A DNA stretch of 64,000 nt from Candidatus Celerinatantimonas neptuna. GTDB taxonomy: Bacteria > Pseudomonadota > Gammaproteobacteria > Enterobacterales > Celerinatantimonadaceae. Each line of letters begins with the position of its first letter. Positions within the stretch are counted from its first letter, which is position 1. The DNA is taken from contig OU461276.1 of the NCBI GenBank assembly GCA_911810475.1, positions 3,969,501-4,033,500 of the forward strand. Reading direction: 5' to 3'. The notes under the pieces are model-generated. The model was not told where the DNA came from. It did not search any database and saw only the letters and a list, made by a program, of their open reading frames with translations. The position numbers were made by a program, and so were the translations under genes. Shown one piece after another: positions 45,456 to 55,683 of this stretch.

Positions 45456-47606
45456 GTGGCTCGCACAATTATGTTAATTCCGATTGGTGATGAAGTAGGC
45501 ATCACTTCGGTTAGTCTGGGAATGGTTCGCGCCATGGAACGTAATGGCGTTAATGTGAATTTTTTCAAACCAATCGCTCAGCCTAACCATCGGCACACAG
45601 AACCTGAACGTTCAACTACAATTATTCGTAACGCAACACATATCACTCCTCCAGAGCCTTTTGCGGCAGATTTAGCCGAAAATATGATTAGCGCAAATCA
45701 GGTTGATGATTTGCTGGAAAAAATTGTCGCTCGTTTCAATGATGGAGCACAAAGTTCTGAAGTTGTCGTTATTGAGGGTTTGGTTCCAACTGTAACAAGT
45801 TCATATGCTTCAGCTATTAACTACGGTGTCGCCAAAGCATTAGATGCAGATATCGTATTTGTAACTAATCCAGGTAATGATAGCTCTCAACAACTAAAAG
45901 AAAGAATGGACATTGCAGCCAATAGCTTTGGCGGCATGAACAACAAACGAATCATTGGTTGCATTATCAATAAAGTAGGTGCACCAATTGATGAACAGCA
46001 TCCAACTCGTCCAGATCTGACAGAAATGTTTGACAAAAAAGCACCCGCTATGTCAACCAATCTGGAAGTGTTACAGATGTTCAGTAAAAGTCCTATGCAG
46101 ATTTTAGGCTGTATCCCATGGAATGCTGCACTTATTGCCCCCCGGGCAAAAGATCTGGCCGAACATCTCAAGGCAACTGTCCTGAATCATGGTGATCTTG
46201 ATAATCGCCGTCTAGGCCGTGTAACTTTCTGCGCCCGCAGCATTCCTAATATGATCGAACACATTCAACCAGGTAGTCTGTTAGTCACATCAGGCGATCG
46301 CTCTGATGTTATCGTATCAGCCTGCCTTGCTGCAATGAACGGTGTTAAAATTGGTGCACTGCTTCTTACAGGTGGTTACCGTCCAGAAAAAACGGTATCG
46401 GAACTGTGTGAACAGGCTCTGAACACAACTGGGCTGCCAATCATGTTAATTGAAACAAATACATGGCAAACAGCCCTGGCTCTGCAAAGCTTCAATATGG
46501 AAATTCCAGTTGATGATGCAGACCGTATCGAACAAGTTCAGGATTATATCGCAGGACATATCGATAAACACTGGATTGAATCTTTAGCATCTGAATCAGC
46601 TCGACCACATCGTCTGTCTCCACCTGCATTCCGCTATCAGTTAACTGAAATGGCCAGAAAAGCAGGTAAAATAGTTGTCTTGCCAGAGGGGGATGAACCA
46701 AGAACTATCCGCGCAGCGGCTATTGCTGCTGAACGGGGAATCGCCCGCTCTATACTACTGGGTGATCCTGAAGCAATTGCTCGCATCGCAGCTCAGGAAG
46801 GAGTCACACTCGGTGACGGTGTCATTGTCATGGATCCTGCCAAAGTCCGCGAAAAATATGTCGCGCCAATGTGCGAACTTCGTAAGAAAAAAGGCCTGAC
46901 AGAAGTTGTCGCCCGGGAACAACTCGAAGATAATGTTGTTCTTGGAACCATGATGCTGGCTCAAAATGAAGTTGATGGGCTGGTTTCCGGAGCTGTTCAT
47001 ACAACAGCAAACACAATTCGCCCACCACTGCAACTCATCAAAACTGCACCTGGTTATAATCTGGTCAGTTCAATCTTCTTCATGTTGCTTCCTGATCAAG
47101 TTCTGGTTTACGGTGACTGCGCAATTAACCCAGATCCAAGTGCGGACCAATTGGCTGATATTGCGATTCAGTCTGCAGAATCAGCACAGGCATTCGGCAT
47201 TGAACCTCGCGTTGCGATGATCAGCTACTCAACAGGAAATTCAGGCCAGGGCAGCGATGTTGATAAAGTAAGAGAAGCAACTAAGCTGGCTCAAGAACGT
47301 CGCCCTGATTTGGTTATCGATGGACCTTTACAATATGACGCAGCAATTATGGAAAATGTTGCAAAAAGTAAAGCTCCAAATAGTCCTGTTGCAGGTAAAG
47401 CAACTGTCTTTGTTTTCCCAGATCTAAACACTGGGAATACAACTTATAAAGCAGTTCAACGTAGCGCAGAACTCATTAGTATTGGTCCAATGCTTCAGGG
47501 TATGGCAAAACCAGTCAACGATCTGTCTCGCGGCGCATTAGTTGAAGATATTGTCTACACCATCGCATTGACAGCTATTCAGGCAAGTCAACAACAAGCT
47601 AAATAA
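45456..47606 (+). CDS. pta: Phosphate acetyltransferase
   Basis: 716 aa, the long enterobacterial type with three parts: N-terminal P-loop-like domain (residues 1-220, AAA_26/BioD-like), central DRTGG domain (about 225-345), and C-terminal catalytic PTA_PTB domain (about 390-716) with [13 protein letters not shown]. It interconverts acetyl-CoA and acetyl phosphate. It starts with GTG at 45456 (GAGGTAG upstream). It forms an operon with ackA and ends before a strong terminator. Confidence 0.97.
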   Translation: MARTIMLIPIGDEVGITSVSLGMVRAMERNGVNVNFFKPIAQPNHRHTEPERSTTIIRNATHITPPEPFAADLAENMISANQVDDLLEKIVARFNDGAQSSEVVVIEGLVPTVTSSYASAINYGVAKALDADIVFVTNPGNDSSQQLKERMDIAANSFGGMNNKRIIGCIINKVGAPIDEQHPTRPDLTEMFDKKAPAMSTNLEVLQMFSKSPMQILGCIPWNAALIAPRAKDLAEHLKATVLNHGDLDNRRLGRVTFCARSIPNMIEHIQPGSLLVTSGDRSDVIVSACLAAMNGVKIGALLLTGGYRPEKTVSELCEQALNTTGLPIMLIETNTWQTALALQSFNMEIPVDDADRIEQVQDYIAGHIDKHWIESLASESARPHRLSPPAFRYQLTEMARKAGKIVVLPEGDEPRTIRAAAIAAERGIARSILLGDPEAIARIAAQEGVTLGDGVIVMDPAKVREKYVAPMCELRKKKGLTEVVAREQLEDNVVLGTMMLAQNEVDGLVSGAVHTTANTIRPPLQLIKTAPGYNLVSSIFFMLLPDQVLVYGDCAINPDPSADQLADIAIQSAESAQAFGIEPRVAMISYSTGNSGQGSDVDKVREATKLAQERRPDLVIDGPLQYDAAIMENVAKSKAPNSPVAGKATVFVFPDLNTGNTTYKAVQRSAELISIGPMLQGMAKPVNDLSRGALVEDIVYTIALTAIQASQQQAK

Positions 47607-47628
47607 TTTTTACTTGCATAATTAAAGA

Positions 47629-47659
47629 AAGCCCCGCTGATTTCAGCGGGGCTTTTTTA
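47629..47659 (+). terminator. Terminator of ackA-pta
   Basis: AGCCCCGCTGA and TCAGCGGGGCT pair perfectly with a 2-nt loop, followed by TTTTTT. Confidence 0.95.
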
Positions 47660-47680
47660 AAAAACTAAAAAATAACACTC

Positions 47681-48876
47681 TGTCAGAGGTCTTCCCATTA
47701 ATGAGACAGTTTTAAAGCAGAGCTTTCCAGCTTTGCTCGATAAGCGGCCATAGGCAAATTGCCGAGATTTTCATGAGGTTGTTCCTCGTTGTCATCCAAT
47801 CGCCAGAACCACGACATTTTTCGTTCCTGCTCCAGCGATTCAAATAAATAGGCATCTAAAAATTCTCGACAGAATGAGCCATTAAAACGCTCAATAAAAC
47901 CGTTCTGCTGGGGTTTACATAGCTGAATATGGATGAGTTAGATATTCTGTTGCTCACACCAATCCATCAGTTTGGTTGAGATAAGCTCTGGGCCATGATC
48001 GAATCGTCATTGAACGGGTACCCCGTTCTGCTTTGAGTTGCTCAAGTACAAATACAACACGTTCAGCAGGAAGTGATGTATCCACTTCAATGGCCAGACA
48101 TTTCTCGTGTCCCTTCATCGACAACGTTCAATGTGCGAAAGCGTTTTCCGCTGTACAGTCCGTCATGCATAAAATCTAAAACCCATTGATGAGTTGCTTT
48201 TGCTTCGACTTGTAATGGTTACGCAACACGTTTTGGTAATACCCATTTAACACGTCGTTTCAAATTTAAGCCCATTTAGCAATAGACCCGATAAACCCAT
48301 TTATGGTTAAACAGATAGTCCTTGTAACGGAGTCAGCTAAAGCACTTCCAAAACCCGCCGGCTCGGGGTGATTTCTTAAATTCAGCATTAAAGGCACAGC
48401 ATCCTTTTGTCGCCGATTGACGACTGGCCGGTAATAATATGAACGACTAATATCGACCAATGCACAGGCTTTCAGAATGATCAAACCGGAACAAACCTGT
48501 AATTGGGCACAATTTCGTTTATCAGCTATCACCAGCCCTATTTTTTGCGAAGAGTTCCTTCATAGCTTGATTTTCCAAACTCACTTCAGCAAATAACTGT
48601 TTCAGACTGGTATTTTCATCTCCTAACTCTTTCACACGTTTGAGTTCAGAAGCATCTATTCCATGGTATTTCGATTTCCACTTGTAATACGTGGCATTAC
48701 TCATACCGTGCTTACGACAAATATCCTCAACTTTCATACCCGCATCAGCTTCTTTGAGAATATTGGCGATCTGTGTTTCAGTAAATTATGATTTTTTCAT
48801 GACGTTCTCCTACGTCTATAACGTATAGAAAACTCCATTTAAATTTGTTTCATTTTAGGGGGAGTGGACAAGGTCA
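47681..48876 (-). mobile_element. Decayed IS3-family insertion sequence
   Basis: About 1196 bp on the minus strand. Degenerate ends can be aligned (TGTCAGAGGTCTTCCC at left, TGACCTTGTCCACTCCCC read inward from right). It carries broken orfA and orfB. It is a different IS3 subgroup from the element at 11285, with an R-x-YY-R style OrfB and a KMSWFWRLDD-type C-terminus. No target repeat is obvious. Confidence 0.8.
47698..48800 (-). pseudogene. IS3-family transposase (orfA/orfB), inactivated
   Basis: orfA starts at ATG 48800 behind AGGAGA but has TAA as codon 5 (48788..48786). After this the frame continues as a normal IS3 OrfA (GMSNATYYKWKSKYHG; coiled coil ELGDENTSLKQLFAE). orfB pieces follow with several frameshifts: an N-terminal ISRSYYYRP part at 48532..48266 and, in other frames, the C-terminus ending NLPMAAYRAKL before a stop at 47698. 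No full-length product is possible. Confidence 0.85.
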
Positions 48877-49133
48877 TCATCCAACAAACCGAAATCCATA
48901 TAATGACGTAGGAAAATAATGCATGCGGTAAGTTCAATTGATGCGAACAAATAATAAATCAATTTTTGTACGTCATGAAAATTTCATTAAAATCAAATAA
49001 TTGCACCTTATATCTAAATTAACCCACAATTTAATCCACAGATTTTGTGGATAACATTGCAAAATAGCGATTTTTATTCACATTCACAAAAAAATATAGA
49101 GTGCAACTTTTTTTTCTTATTACGAGTCAATTG
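48877..49133. other. AT-rich gap between IS remnant and antiterminator gene
   Basis: 257 bases, very AT-rich. No gene, clear terminator or repeat is recognised. Confidence 0.3.
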
Positions 49134-50051
<918 letters not shown>

Positions 50052-50057
<6 letters not shown>

Positions 50058-50076
50058 GCCCATAGGGTGACAATCC
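50052..50076 (-). promoter_or_regulatory. Ribonucleic antiterminator (RAT)
   Basis: Minus-strand GGATTGTCACCC then TATGGGCAAAACC matches the BglG/LicT/SacY target (GGATTGT-AC ... GGCAAAACC). It overlaps the terminator stem by about six bases. Confidence 0.85.
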
Positions 50077-50442
50077 TTTATTTTTCATGCTGTAACTGCC
50101 CAACAGATTGTTTCAAACAACGAATACCCATTGAAATTTCTAAAGCCATCGCATTATTGAAATTCTAAAAGGTCCTATACATCGATCCTAATTTGTACAC
50201 ACTAAACGCATTGAATCTAAAAGATATACAGTAACAGAAGATAAACAGCCCAAATATACTATCAATAAATATTTCTCTCTCAATATAATTCGACACAAAC
50301 TGTGACTCGGATCCGTTATCAAAACATCACTCAAAACACACTTTGTACAGGAAGTACTTGCCAACATGACACAAAATGATTAAATGAAGCATCTACGTCA
50401 GAACATCCACCAGCAAAACAAACTTCAAATTACGAGTAAACC
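50077..50442. other. Promoter region between antiterminator and PTS genes
   Basis: 366 AT-rich bases. I find no convincing RAT or terminator on the plus strand before the PTS gene; a GGATCCGTTATC at 50309 is only a poor match. Promoters for both genes should lie here. Confidence 0.4.
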
Positions 50443-52338
50443 ATGGATTATTCTCAATTAATTAATGAAATACTCGAAAATATCGGTGGCTGTAAAAATA
50501 TTCACTCAGTAACTCATTGCGCAACACGGCTAAGATTTATTCTCAAAAAACCAGATCTGGCCAATAGCGACATACTCAAAAAAAATCCCCATATCATTAT
50601 GGTTGTAAACGGTATTGGCCAGTATCAACTCGTCATAGGGCCAGAAGTGAGTGATGTATATGAGGAACTTATCAAAAAGTGCCCTCAATTTACAACTTAC
50701 TTACCGACCATGCCGGGCCTGCGATCTCCATTTTCCCGACTAATAATTACCATCACTGAAGCCTTTAAGCCATTTATTAATATCTTACTAATTTGTGCAT
50801 TGATAAAAGCCACCATCATCGCGCTTAGTTTGACTGGGATACTGCCTGATAATGGAACTTATCGAATTCTATTTGCAACAAGCGAGTCATTATTCTATTT
50901 CATGCCTATTTTGCTTGCATACACGATGGCAAAGCAGTTTAAAACCAATCCTTACGTTGCAATGGCAATTAGTGCAGCATTACTTCATCCCACATCAGCA
51001 GAACCACTCGAGTTTCTATCTAATACGGCAACATTATTTCATGCGCACAACGAAATATTTTCCCATGGTTTATCTGTGTTGCCTTTACTAGCACTGATAT
51101 GGGCCTTATCTTTCATTCAGAAACAACTAGAACAACGTCTTTTTATAACAATCAGAACTCTATTTGTCCCCACTATCTGCATCCTTGTGTTCGTTCCGAT
51201 TATTTTTGTTGTTATAGCACCTGTTGGCAGGCTACTCGGGCTACTCATAATCGACTTTTATCATTATCTCTATACAGAACATCCCTTGATCACAGAATTA
51301 TTTATCGCGGGCCTTTGGCCCATGATTTCGTTATTCGGATTACAATGGACATTCACAGCTATTATCCTGACTCATTTTTATATCTATGGTTATGATCCAT
51401 TACTTCCTGTTATTGCATGCGCCCTGATAGGTCAAAGTGGTGCAGCCGCCGGGCTATTATTTAAAAAAAATCAGAAAAATAGAGTGTTCAAAGGCATTGC
51501 ATCATGTATTAGTTTGTGCGGAATAATAGAACCGGTTCTCTATGGATGTAATTTACCGGATAAAAAAGCACTGATTTTTGGTTCTCTGGGAGCAGTTACA
51601 GGCAGTGTTGCCATGATGATGGACCACTTAACAAGTCAAATAAACACACTGCCAGGCCTATTTTTGCTGATTCAATACAGCAATACCCACTCATCAGTTT
51701 TGATACTTCTGTTGGGTTTTTCTTTGAGTTTTCTGGTGGCAATGATAGGGCGCTACATTTGGCCAGATCATCACGACATCACTCAAAGTGACTCAACAGC
51801 AGAAGCTTTGACGAATAATAATCAAAAAGAAACAGCCAAATCGCAATTAATCCCCTGCCCGTTGACTGGCCGTCTTATCCAACAAAATGAAATAGATGAT
51901 TTTATTTTCTCTGGCAACATATTAGGCACAGGTGTTGCCATCTATCCGGATCACAACATCCTTTATTCCCCCATCAATGGGAAAGTTGAAAGAGTTTTCG
52001 AAGGTCATCATGCGATTAGTCTTATCAGCCACGATGGCATTCAAATTCTTATACACATCGGATTAAAAACCGTGCAACTTACCGGAAAGTATTTTTCATC
52101 ATTGGTGTCTGCGGACCAGAACATTCATGTCGGACAACCACTCATTCAATTCGATCATGTTGCTATCATGCAGGCCGGATTCGACCTGACAACGCCCATA
52201 TTAGTCACCAATAGCCATCTATATCAGAGGATTGATCCAGCCCAGTTCAGTCATATCAATCTATGCTCACCACTACTGGTTTTAACCAATGATGAAATCC
52301 CAGACCAAAACTCTCAATGTTCCAACTCATCGGGGTGA
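50443..52338 (+). CDS. Beta-glucoside-type PTS permease EIIBCA
   Basis: 631 aa in the order EIIB (residues 1-85, phospho-Cys26 in THCATRLRF), EIIC membrane domain (about 100-440, around ten hydrophobic segments) and EIIA glucose-like domain (about 475-631, active His in LIHIGLKTVQL). It imports and phosphorylates a beta-glucoside or related disaccharide. There is no phospho-beta-glucosidase gene next to it. The EIIA motif has Lys where HIGxDTV usually has Asp. The 3' end overlaps the PerM-like gene by 25 bases on the opposite strand. Confidence 0.92.
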   Translation: MDYSQLINEILENIGGCKNIHSVTHCATRLRFILKKPDLANSDILKKNPHIIMVVNGIGQYQLVIGPEVSDVYEELIKKCPQFTTYLPTMPGLRSPFSRLIITITEAFKPFINILLICALIKATIIALSLTGILPDNGTYRILFATSESLFYFMPILLAYTMAKQFKTNPYVAMAISAALLHPTSAEPLEFLSNTATLFHAHNEIFSHGLSVLPLLALIWALSFIQKQLEQRLFITIRTLFVPTICILVFVPIIFVVIAPVGRLLGLLIIDFYHYLYTEHPLITELFIAGLWPMISLFGLQWTFTAIILTHFYIYGYDPLLPVIACALIGQSGAAAGLLFKKNQKNRVFKGIASCISLCGIIEPVLYGCNLPDKKALIFGSLGAVTGSVAMMMDHLTSQINTLPGLFLLIQYSNTHSSVLILLLGFSLSFLVAMIGRYIWPDHHDITQSDSTAEALTNNNQKETAKSQLIPCPLTGRLIQQNEIDDFIFSGNILGTGVAIYPDHNILYSPINGKVERVFEGHHAISLISHDGIQILIHIGLKTVQLTGKYFSSLVSADQNIHVGQPLIQFDHVAIMQAGFDLTTPILVTNSHLYQRIDPAQFSHINLCSPLLVLTNDEIPDQNSQCSNSSG

Positions 52339-53366
52339 CTCAGTAATCGCGCAAACCAATGGCCATGAGGGCTTGATTCCAAACCAATTTTCACGATCAT
52401 GGTTAAAGGAACAGACAACAGCATCCCAACACTTCCGAATAGCCATCCCCAAAAAACCAATGAAAGCACAACCACTAAAGATGACAGGCCAAGCCCTTTC
52501 CCCATTAAACGTGGTTCAATAATATTACCGACAACCACATTCACAACGACATAGGTAAGAGCCACCCCGAGTGCCGTACTTAAGCCATATTGCACTATCG
52601 CTAATAATACAGCGGGCAATGCTGCCAGCAATGAACCAACATTCGGAATAAAGTTCAGTAAAAAAGCCAACAATCCCCACAAAATCACATAATCGACATG
52701 GAAGAACCAAAGTGCTACCGTAATCGATACAGCCGTAATCAGGCTGACAACCGTTTTCACCTCCATATAATGATTCACCGCCCTGGCAAAACGGTCAATT
52801 TGTGACAACCGAAAACGAGGATTGTGCAACGCCGAATCAAGTTTACGAGGTAAGCTATCAGCTTCAAGCAACATAAAAACAGTCGTCAAAAGAATAATAA
52901 ACAGATCGGTTGCCATACTACTTAGCCCACTTAGCGTATTCGCAAATACCCCAAAAATAACGCCAGGATCTAAATAGCTACTGATCATATCTTTGGATAT
53001 ATGAATATCTAAATATCCAGCAACTTTTGTCAGCCAGTAAAAGTGGGCTAACAATTGTTCCCTATACTCGGGAATAGACTGCTTAAAACTGCTGACAGAA
53101 CTACCCACTACGCCGGCTATACCAATAATAACCACGACAATAAAAACAAGCACAACAAATACAGCCAGAGTCCTTGGAATATGCCAACGGGTTAACTGTA
53201 CGACAAAAGGATTCGCAATAATGGCGATAAACAAAGCCAGAAGGAAAGGTAATAAAATAGGTGTTGCAGCCTTTAGCCCAGCTAATAAGACGACTAATGC
53301 AGCTCCCCCCACTAAAAAGCGCGAAATAGACCCCGTATTTACATTTTTTTCTGATTCGCTACTCAT
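52314..53366 (-). CDS. PerM/YdiK-type AI-2E family transporter
   Basis: 350 aa with about eight membrane segments in the family pattern: two N-terminal helices (LVGGAALVVLLAGLKAATPILLP), the long extracytoplasmic-to-membrane stretch and the C-terminal set including LLNFIPNVGSLLAALPAVLLA. The family includes exporters of AI-2 (TqsA) and Na+/H+ antiporters; the substrate cannot be told. Start ATG at 53366; a TTG at 53378 adds four residues. Convergent overlap with the PTS gene. Confidence 0.88.
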   Translation of the reverse strand: MSSESEKNVNTGSISRFLVGGAALVVLLAGLKAATPILLPFLLALFIAIIANPFVVQLTRWHIPRTLAVFVVLVFIVVVIIGIAGVVGSSVSSFKQSIPEYREQLLAHFYWLTKVAGYLDIHISKDMISSYLDPGVIFGVFANTLSGLSSMATDLFIILLTTVFMLLEADSLPRKLDSALHNPRFRLSQIDRFARAVNHYMEVKTVVSLITAVSITVALWFFHVDYVILWGLLAFLLNFIPNVGSLLAALPAVLLAIVQYGLSTALGVALTYVVVNVVVGNIIEPRLMGKGLGLSSLVVVLSLVFWGWLFGSVGMLLSVPLTMIVKIGLESSPHGHWFARLLSHPDELEH

Positions 53367-53446
53367 AAATTGATCCAAACTTAATCATTAATCGTTAAGA
53401 TACCTAAAAAGAAACAAAACAACAGTATCTTTTGAGAAGGATATAC

Positions 53447-53923
53447 ATGTACTACCTCTGTAGCTTAGGCTGTAATATCAAGCCACAACAACACGTTCCC
53501 CAGGCAATTGATGAACTTATTCAATTCACTTCACCAATCACCTGTTCTTCTTTCATTTATACCATACCGGTCGATATGAATTCGGCGAATCATTTTGTTA
53601 ACGGGTTATTTTATTTCACCAATGACTTACCCGCAAAAACAATCAAAACCCATTTTAACCACCTGGAAATAGTCCATGGCAGAGACAGACAAGATCCACT
53701 AAGCAGCATCAAAGACCGGGTATTAGATCTCGATATACTAGCATCTAGCAACAACTGGGCAGCCATTGCCTGCGCATCACTGCCAAGTTATCTCCTGGAG
53801 CTCCATAGCGAATTAATTTTTAACCATTGCGTCAATCACCAAACCAAGTTTCATTTTAACATTGGCAAATTACAACTGGGTCACAGAACGACCACCATCA
53901 ACCGCAATCCGGGCCCCGGTTAA
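53447..53923 (+). CDS. HPPK-like protein (FolK paralogue)
   Basis: 158 aa. 7,8-dihydro-6-hydroxymethylpterin pyrophosphokinase features: N-terminal YYLCSLGCNI (ALGSN-like), a GRDRQDP stretch and the metal-binding RVLDLDIL. Sequence elsewhere is divergent from main FolK, so it may be a paralogue with changed activity in the pterin branch. Start ATG behind AGAAGGA. Its last 54 bases overlap the folM-like gene on the other strand. Confidence 0.82.
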   Translation: MYYLCSLGCNIKPQQHVPQAIDELIQFTSPITCSSFIYTIPVDMNSANHFVNGLFYFTNDLPAKTIKTHFNHLEIVHGRDRQDPLSSIKDRVLDLDILASSNNWAAIACASLPSYLLELHSELIFNHCVNHQTKFHFNIGKLQLGHRTTTINRNPGPG

Positions 53924-54577
53924 ATAATGATTATCAATGATCATGGCCAGAGTCTGCCAAATTGGCTCCAATCCACCTTCCCGGGCCAGAGGGGTCCGAC
54001 TTAATATATCTTTTCGATAATCTTCATCATGATGATCCAAAAATAGAATAGGACCAGGTTCAATACAGTTAACCCGGACATGAGGCGCTAAACGAAGTGC
54101 ATAAGATTGCATTAAATTATCCAACCCGGCTTTTGTAGCACAATACGCATGTAAGTTAGGATTAGGATGATGAATATAGATATCGGTTAACGCAACCATG
54201 CATCCATTATCCGATGATTTAAGAGCACTCTTTAAAGCTTCAGTTAAAACCAGAGGAGCCTGCATATGAACAGCAGCAAAATCTGCCATATCTTTTGCCT
54301 GCTGGCGAATATCATCACTCGAGGAATAAAAAGCTGACGCATTATGCACTAATAAATCAAGTTGCTCTAAATTTTGAAGCTCTTTGGCTAGTTCACATAA
54401 AGAATCAAACTGAGTAAAGTCAGACTGATAAAGCTTCACCCCTTTTTCCTGAAGCTGTTGAATTGAATCTCTTTGTGTACGGTACTGTCCTATAACCTGA
54501 TATCCCCGATCAATCAGCTGATTCGCTAAATAAAAGCCTAACCGATGACCAATTCCTGTAATAAATGCATATTTCAT
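53870..54577 (-). CDS. folM: Dihydromonapterin reductase (FolM type SDR)
   Basis: 235 aa short-chain dehydrogenase. The Rossmann glycine motif is TGIGHRLGFYLA, followed by LVHNASAFY and the catalytic YCATKAGLDNL (Tyr-x3-Lys). The RVNCIEPGPILF segment and C-terminal VDGGRSV fit FolM, which reduces dihydromonapterin to tetrahydromonapterin. The convergent HPPK paralogue supports a pterin role. Another SDR activity is possible. Confidence 0.85.
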   Translation of the reverse strand: MKYAFITGIGHRLGFYLANQLIDRGYQVIGQYRTQRDSIQQLQEKGVKLYQSDFTQFDSLCELAKELQNLEQLDLLVHNASAFYSSSDDIRQQAKDMADFAAVHMQAPLVLTEALKSALKSSDNGCMVALTDIYIHHPNPNLHAYCATKAGLDNLMQSYALRLAPHVRVNCIEPGPILFLDHHDEDYRKDILSRTPLAREGGLEPIWQTLAMIIDNHYLTGARIAVDGGRSVTQL

Positions 54578-54688
54578 ATGGCTACTCTGTAATAATTAAG
54601 GACAAACTCTCAATTCACGACTTATTGATACGCAAAAAAGCCATCTTCTGCTAAGGTAACTTTATAATTCATCATTTTAACTGATAAA

Positions 54689-55588
54689 ATGCGAATACTG
54701 ATTACAGGGGGAAGTGGATTTATCGGCTGTAATCTCATTCCCCATTTACTTGCACATCAGCATCATGTTGTTGTTCTGTCCCGAAATCCTCTGAGGACTT
54801 TTAAGAAATTGGGGCATCAAATCCAAGTGTGTCAGGATTTAGCCGATTTTACCAACTTTGATCAATTCGCTGCCGTTATCAATCTTGCTGGTGAACCGAT
54901 TGTCTCATCACGATGGAGTCAGGCCAAAAAGAATAAAATTTGCCAGAGCCGGTGGCTCATCACACAACAGCTCTGCGATAAAATTCTGGCAAGCCATCAA
55001 CCCCCACATGTATTTTTAAGTGGAAGTGCAGTCGGCTTCTACGGAAATCAATACGACACTATTTTAGATGAACAGACACCACCAGAAGAAGGCGATTTTG
55101 CCAACCACGTTTGTTCAACATGGGAAACTCTCGCTTTAAAAACTCAGTCACGAACCAGGGTATGTCTTTTAAGAACCGGGTTAGTCTTAGGAAAAAACGG
55201 GGGGATGTTCAAACAACTCCTTCCAGTTTTCAAAGCTGGCATCGGGGGCCCTTTAGGTAACGGCCATCAGTACCAGCCGTGGATCCATATCCACGATATG
55301 GTTCATGCCATCGAATATATACTCAATAATCCTCAGTGCCATGGTCCTTTTAACCTGACAGCCCCCAACCCAGTCACCAACAATCAATTTTCAAAATCAT
55401 TTGCCGGCAAACTGCACCGGCCATGTCTTTTCAGAATGCCGTCATTTCTTCTCAAACTCATCCTTGGTGAAATGAGCGAATTACTTCTGGGCGGTCAGCG
55501 TGCGATTCCGGACAAACTTAACAAACATGGATTTCATTTTATGTTCAAACACATTGATGAAGCACTTGATGACCTCCTGAAAAAATAA
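54689..55588 (+). CDS. yfcH: TIGR01777-type epimerase family protein
   Basis: 299 aa, extended SDR/epimerase fold: N-terminal RILITGGSGFIGCNLIPHL, central INLAGEPIVSSRWS and FLSGSAVGFYG, and C-terminal DUF1731-like tail (GEMSELLLGGQRAIPDKL). YfcH has no settled function. No good ribosome site precedes the ATG, so it may be poorly translated or leaderless. Confidence 0.9.
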   Translation: MRILITGGSGFIGCNLIPHLLAHQHHVVVLSRNPLRTFKKLGHQIQVCQDLADFTNFDQFAAVINLAGEPIVSSRWSQAKKNKICQSRWLITQQLCDKILASHQPPHVFLSGSAVGFYGNQYDTILDEQTPPEEGDFANHVCSTWETLALKTQSRTRVCLLRTGLVLGKNGGMFKQLLPVFKAGIGGPLGNGHQYQPWIHIHDMVHAIEYILNNPQCHGPFNLTAPNPVTNNQFSKSFAGKLHRPCLFRMPSFLLKLILGEMSELLLGGQRAIPDKLNKHGFHFMFKHIDEALDDLLKK

Positions 55589-55683
55589 TTCGCTTTTGGG
55601 AATAAAGAGTCATCATTTAAGGTGATTCATCCATGGTGCATCAAAATGTTTGCCGACAATGAAGTCTTGTTTAATATTCCATA

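Noticed and set aside
50309-50340. Possible RAT (GGATCCGTTATC) before the PTS gene
   Set aside because: The second half (GGCAAAACC-like) and a following terminator are missing.
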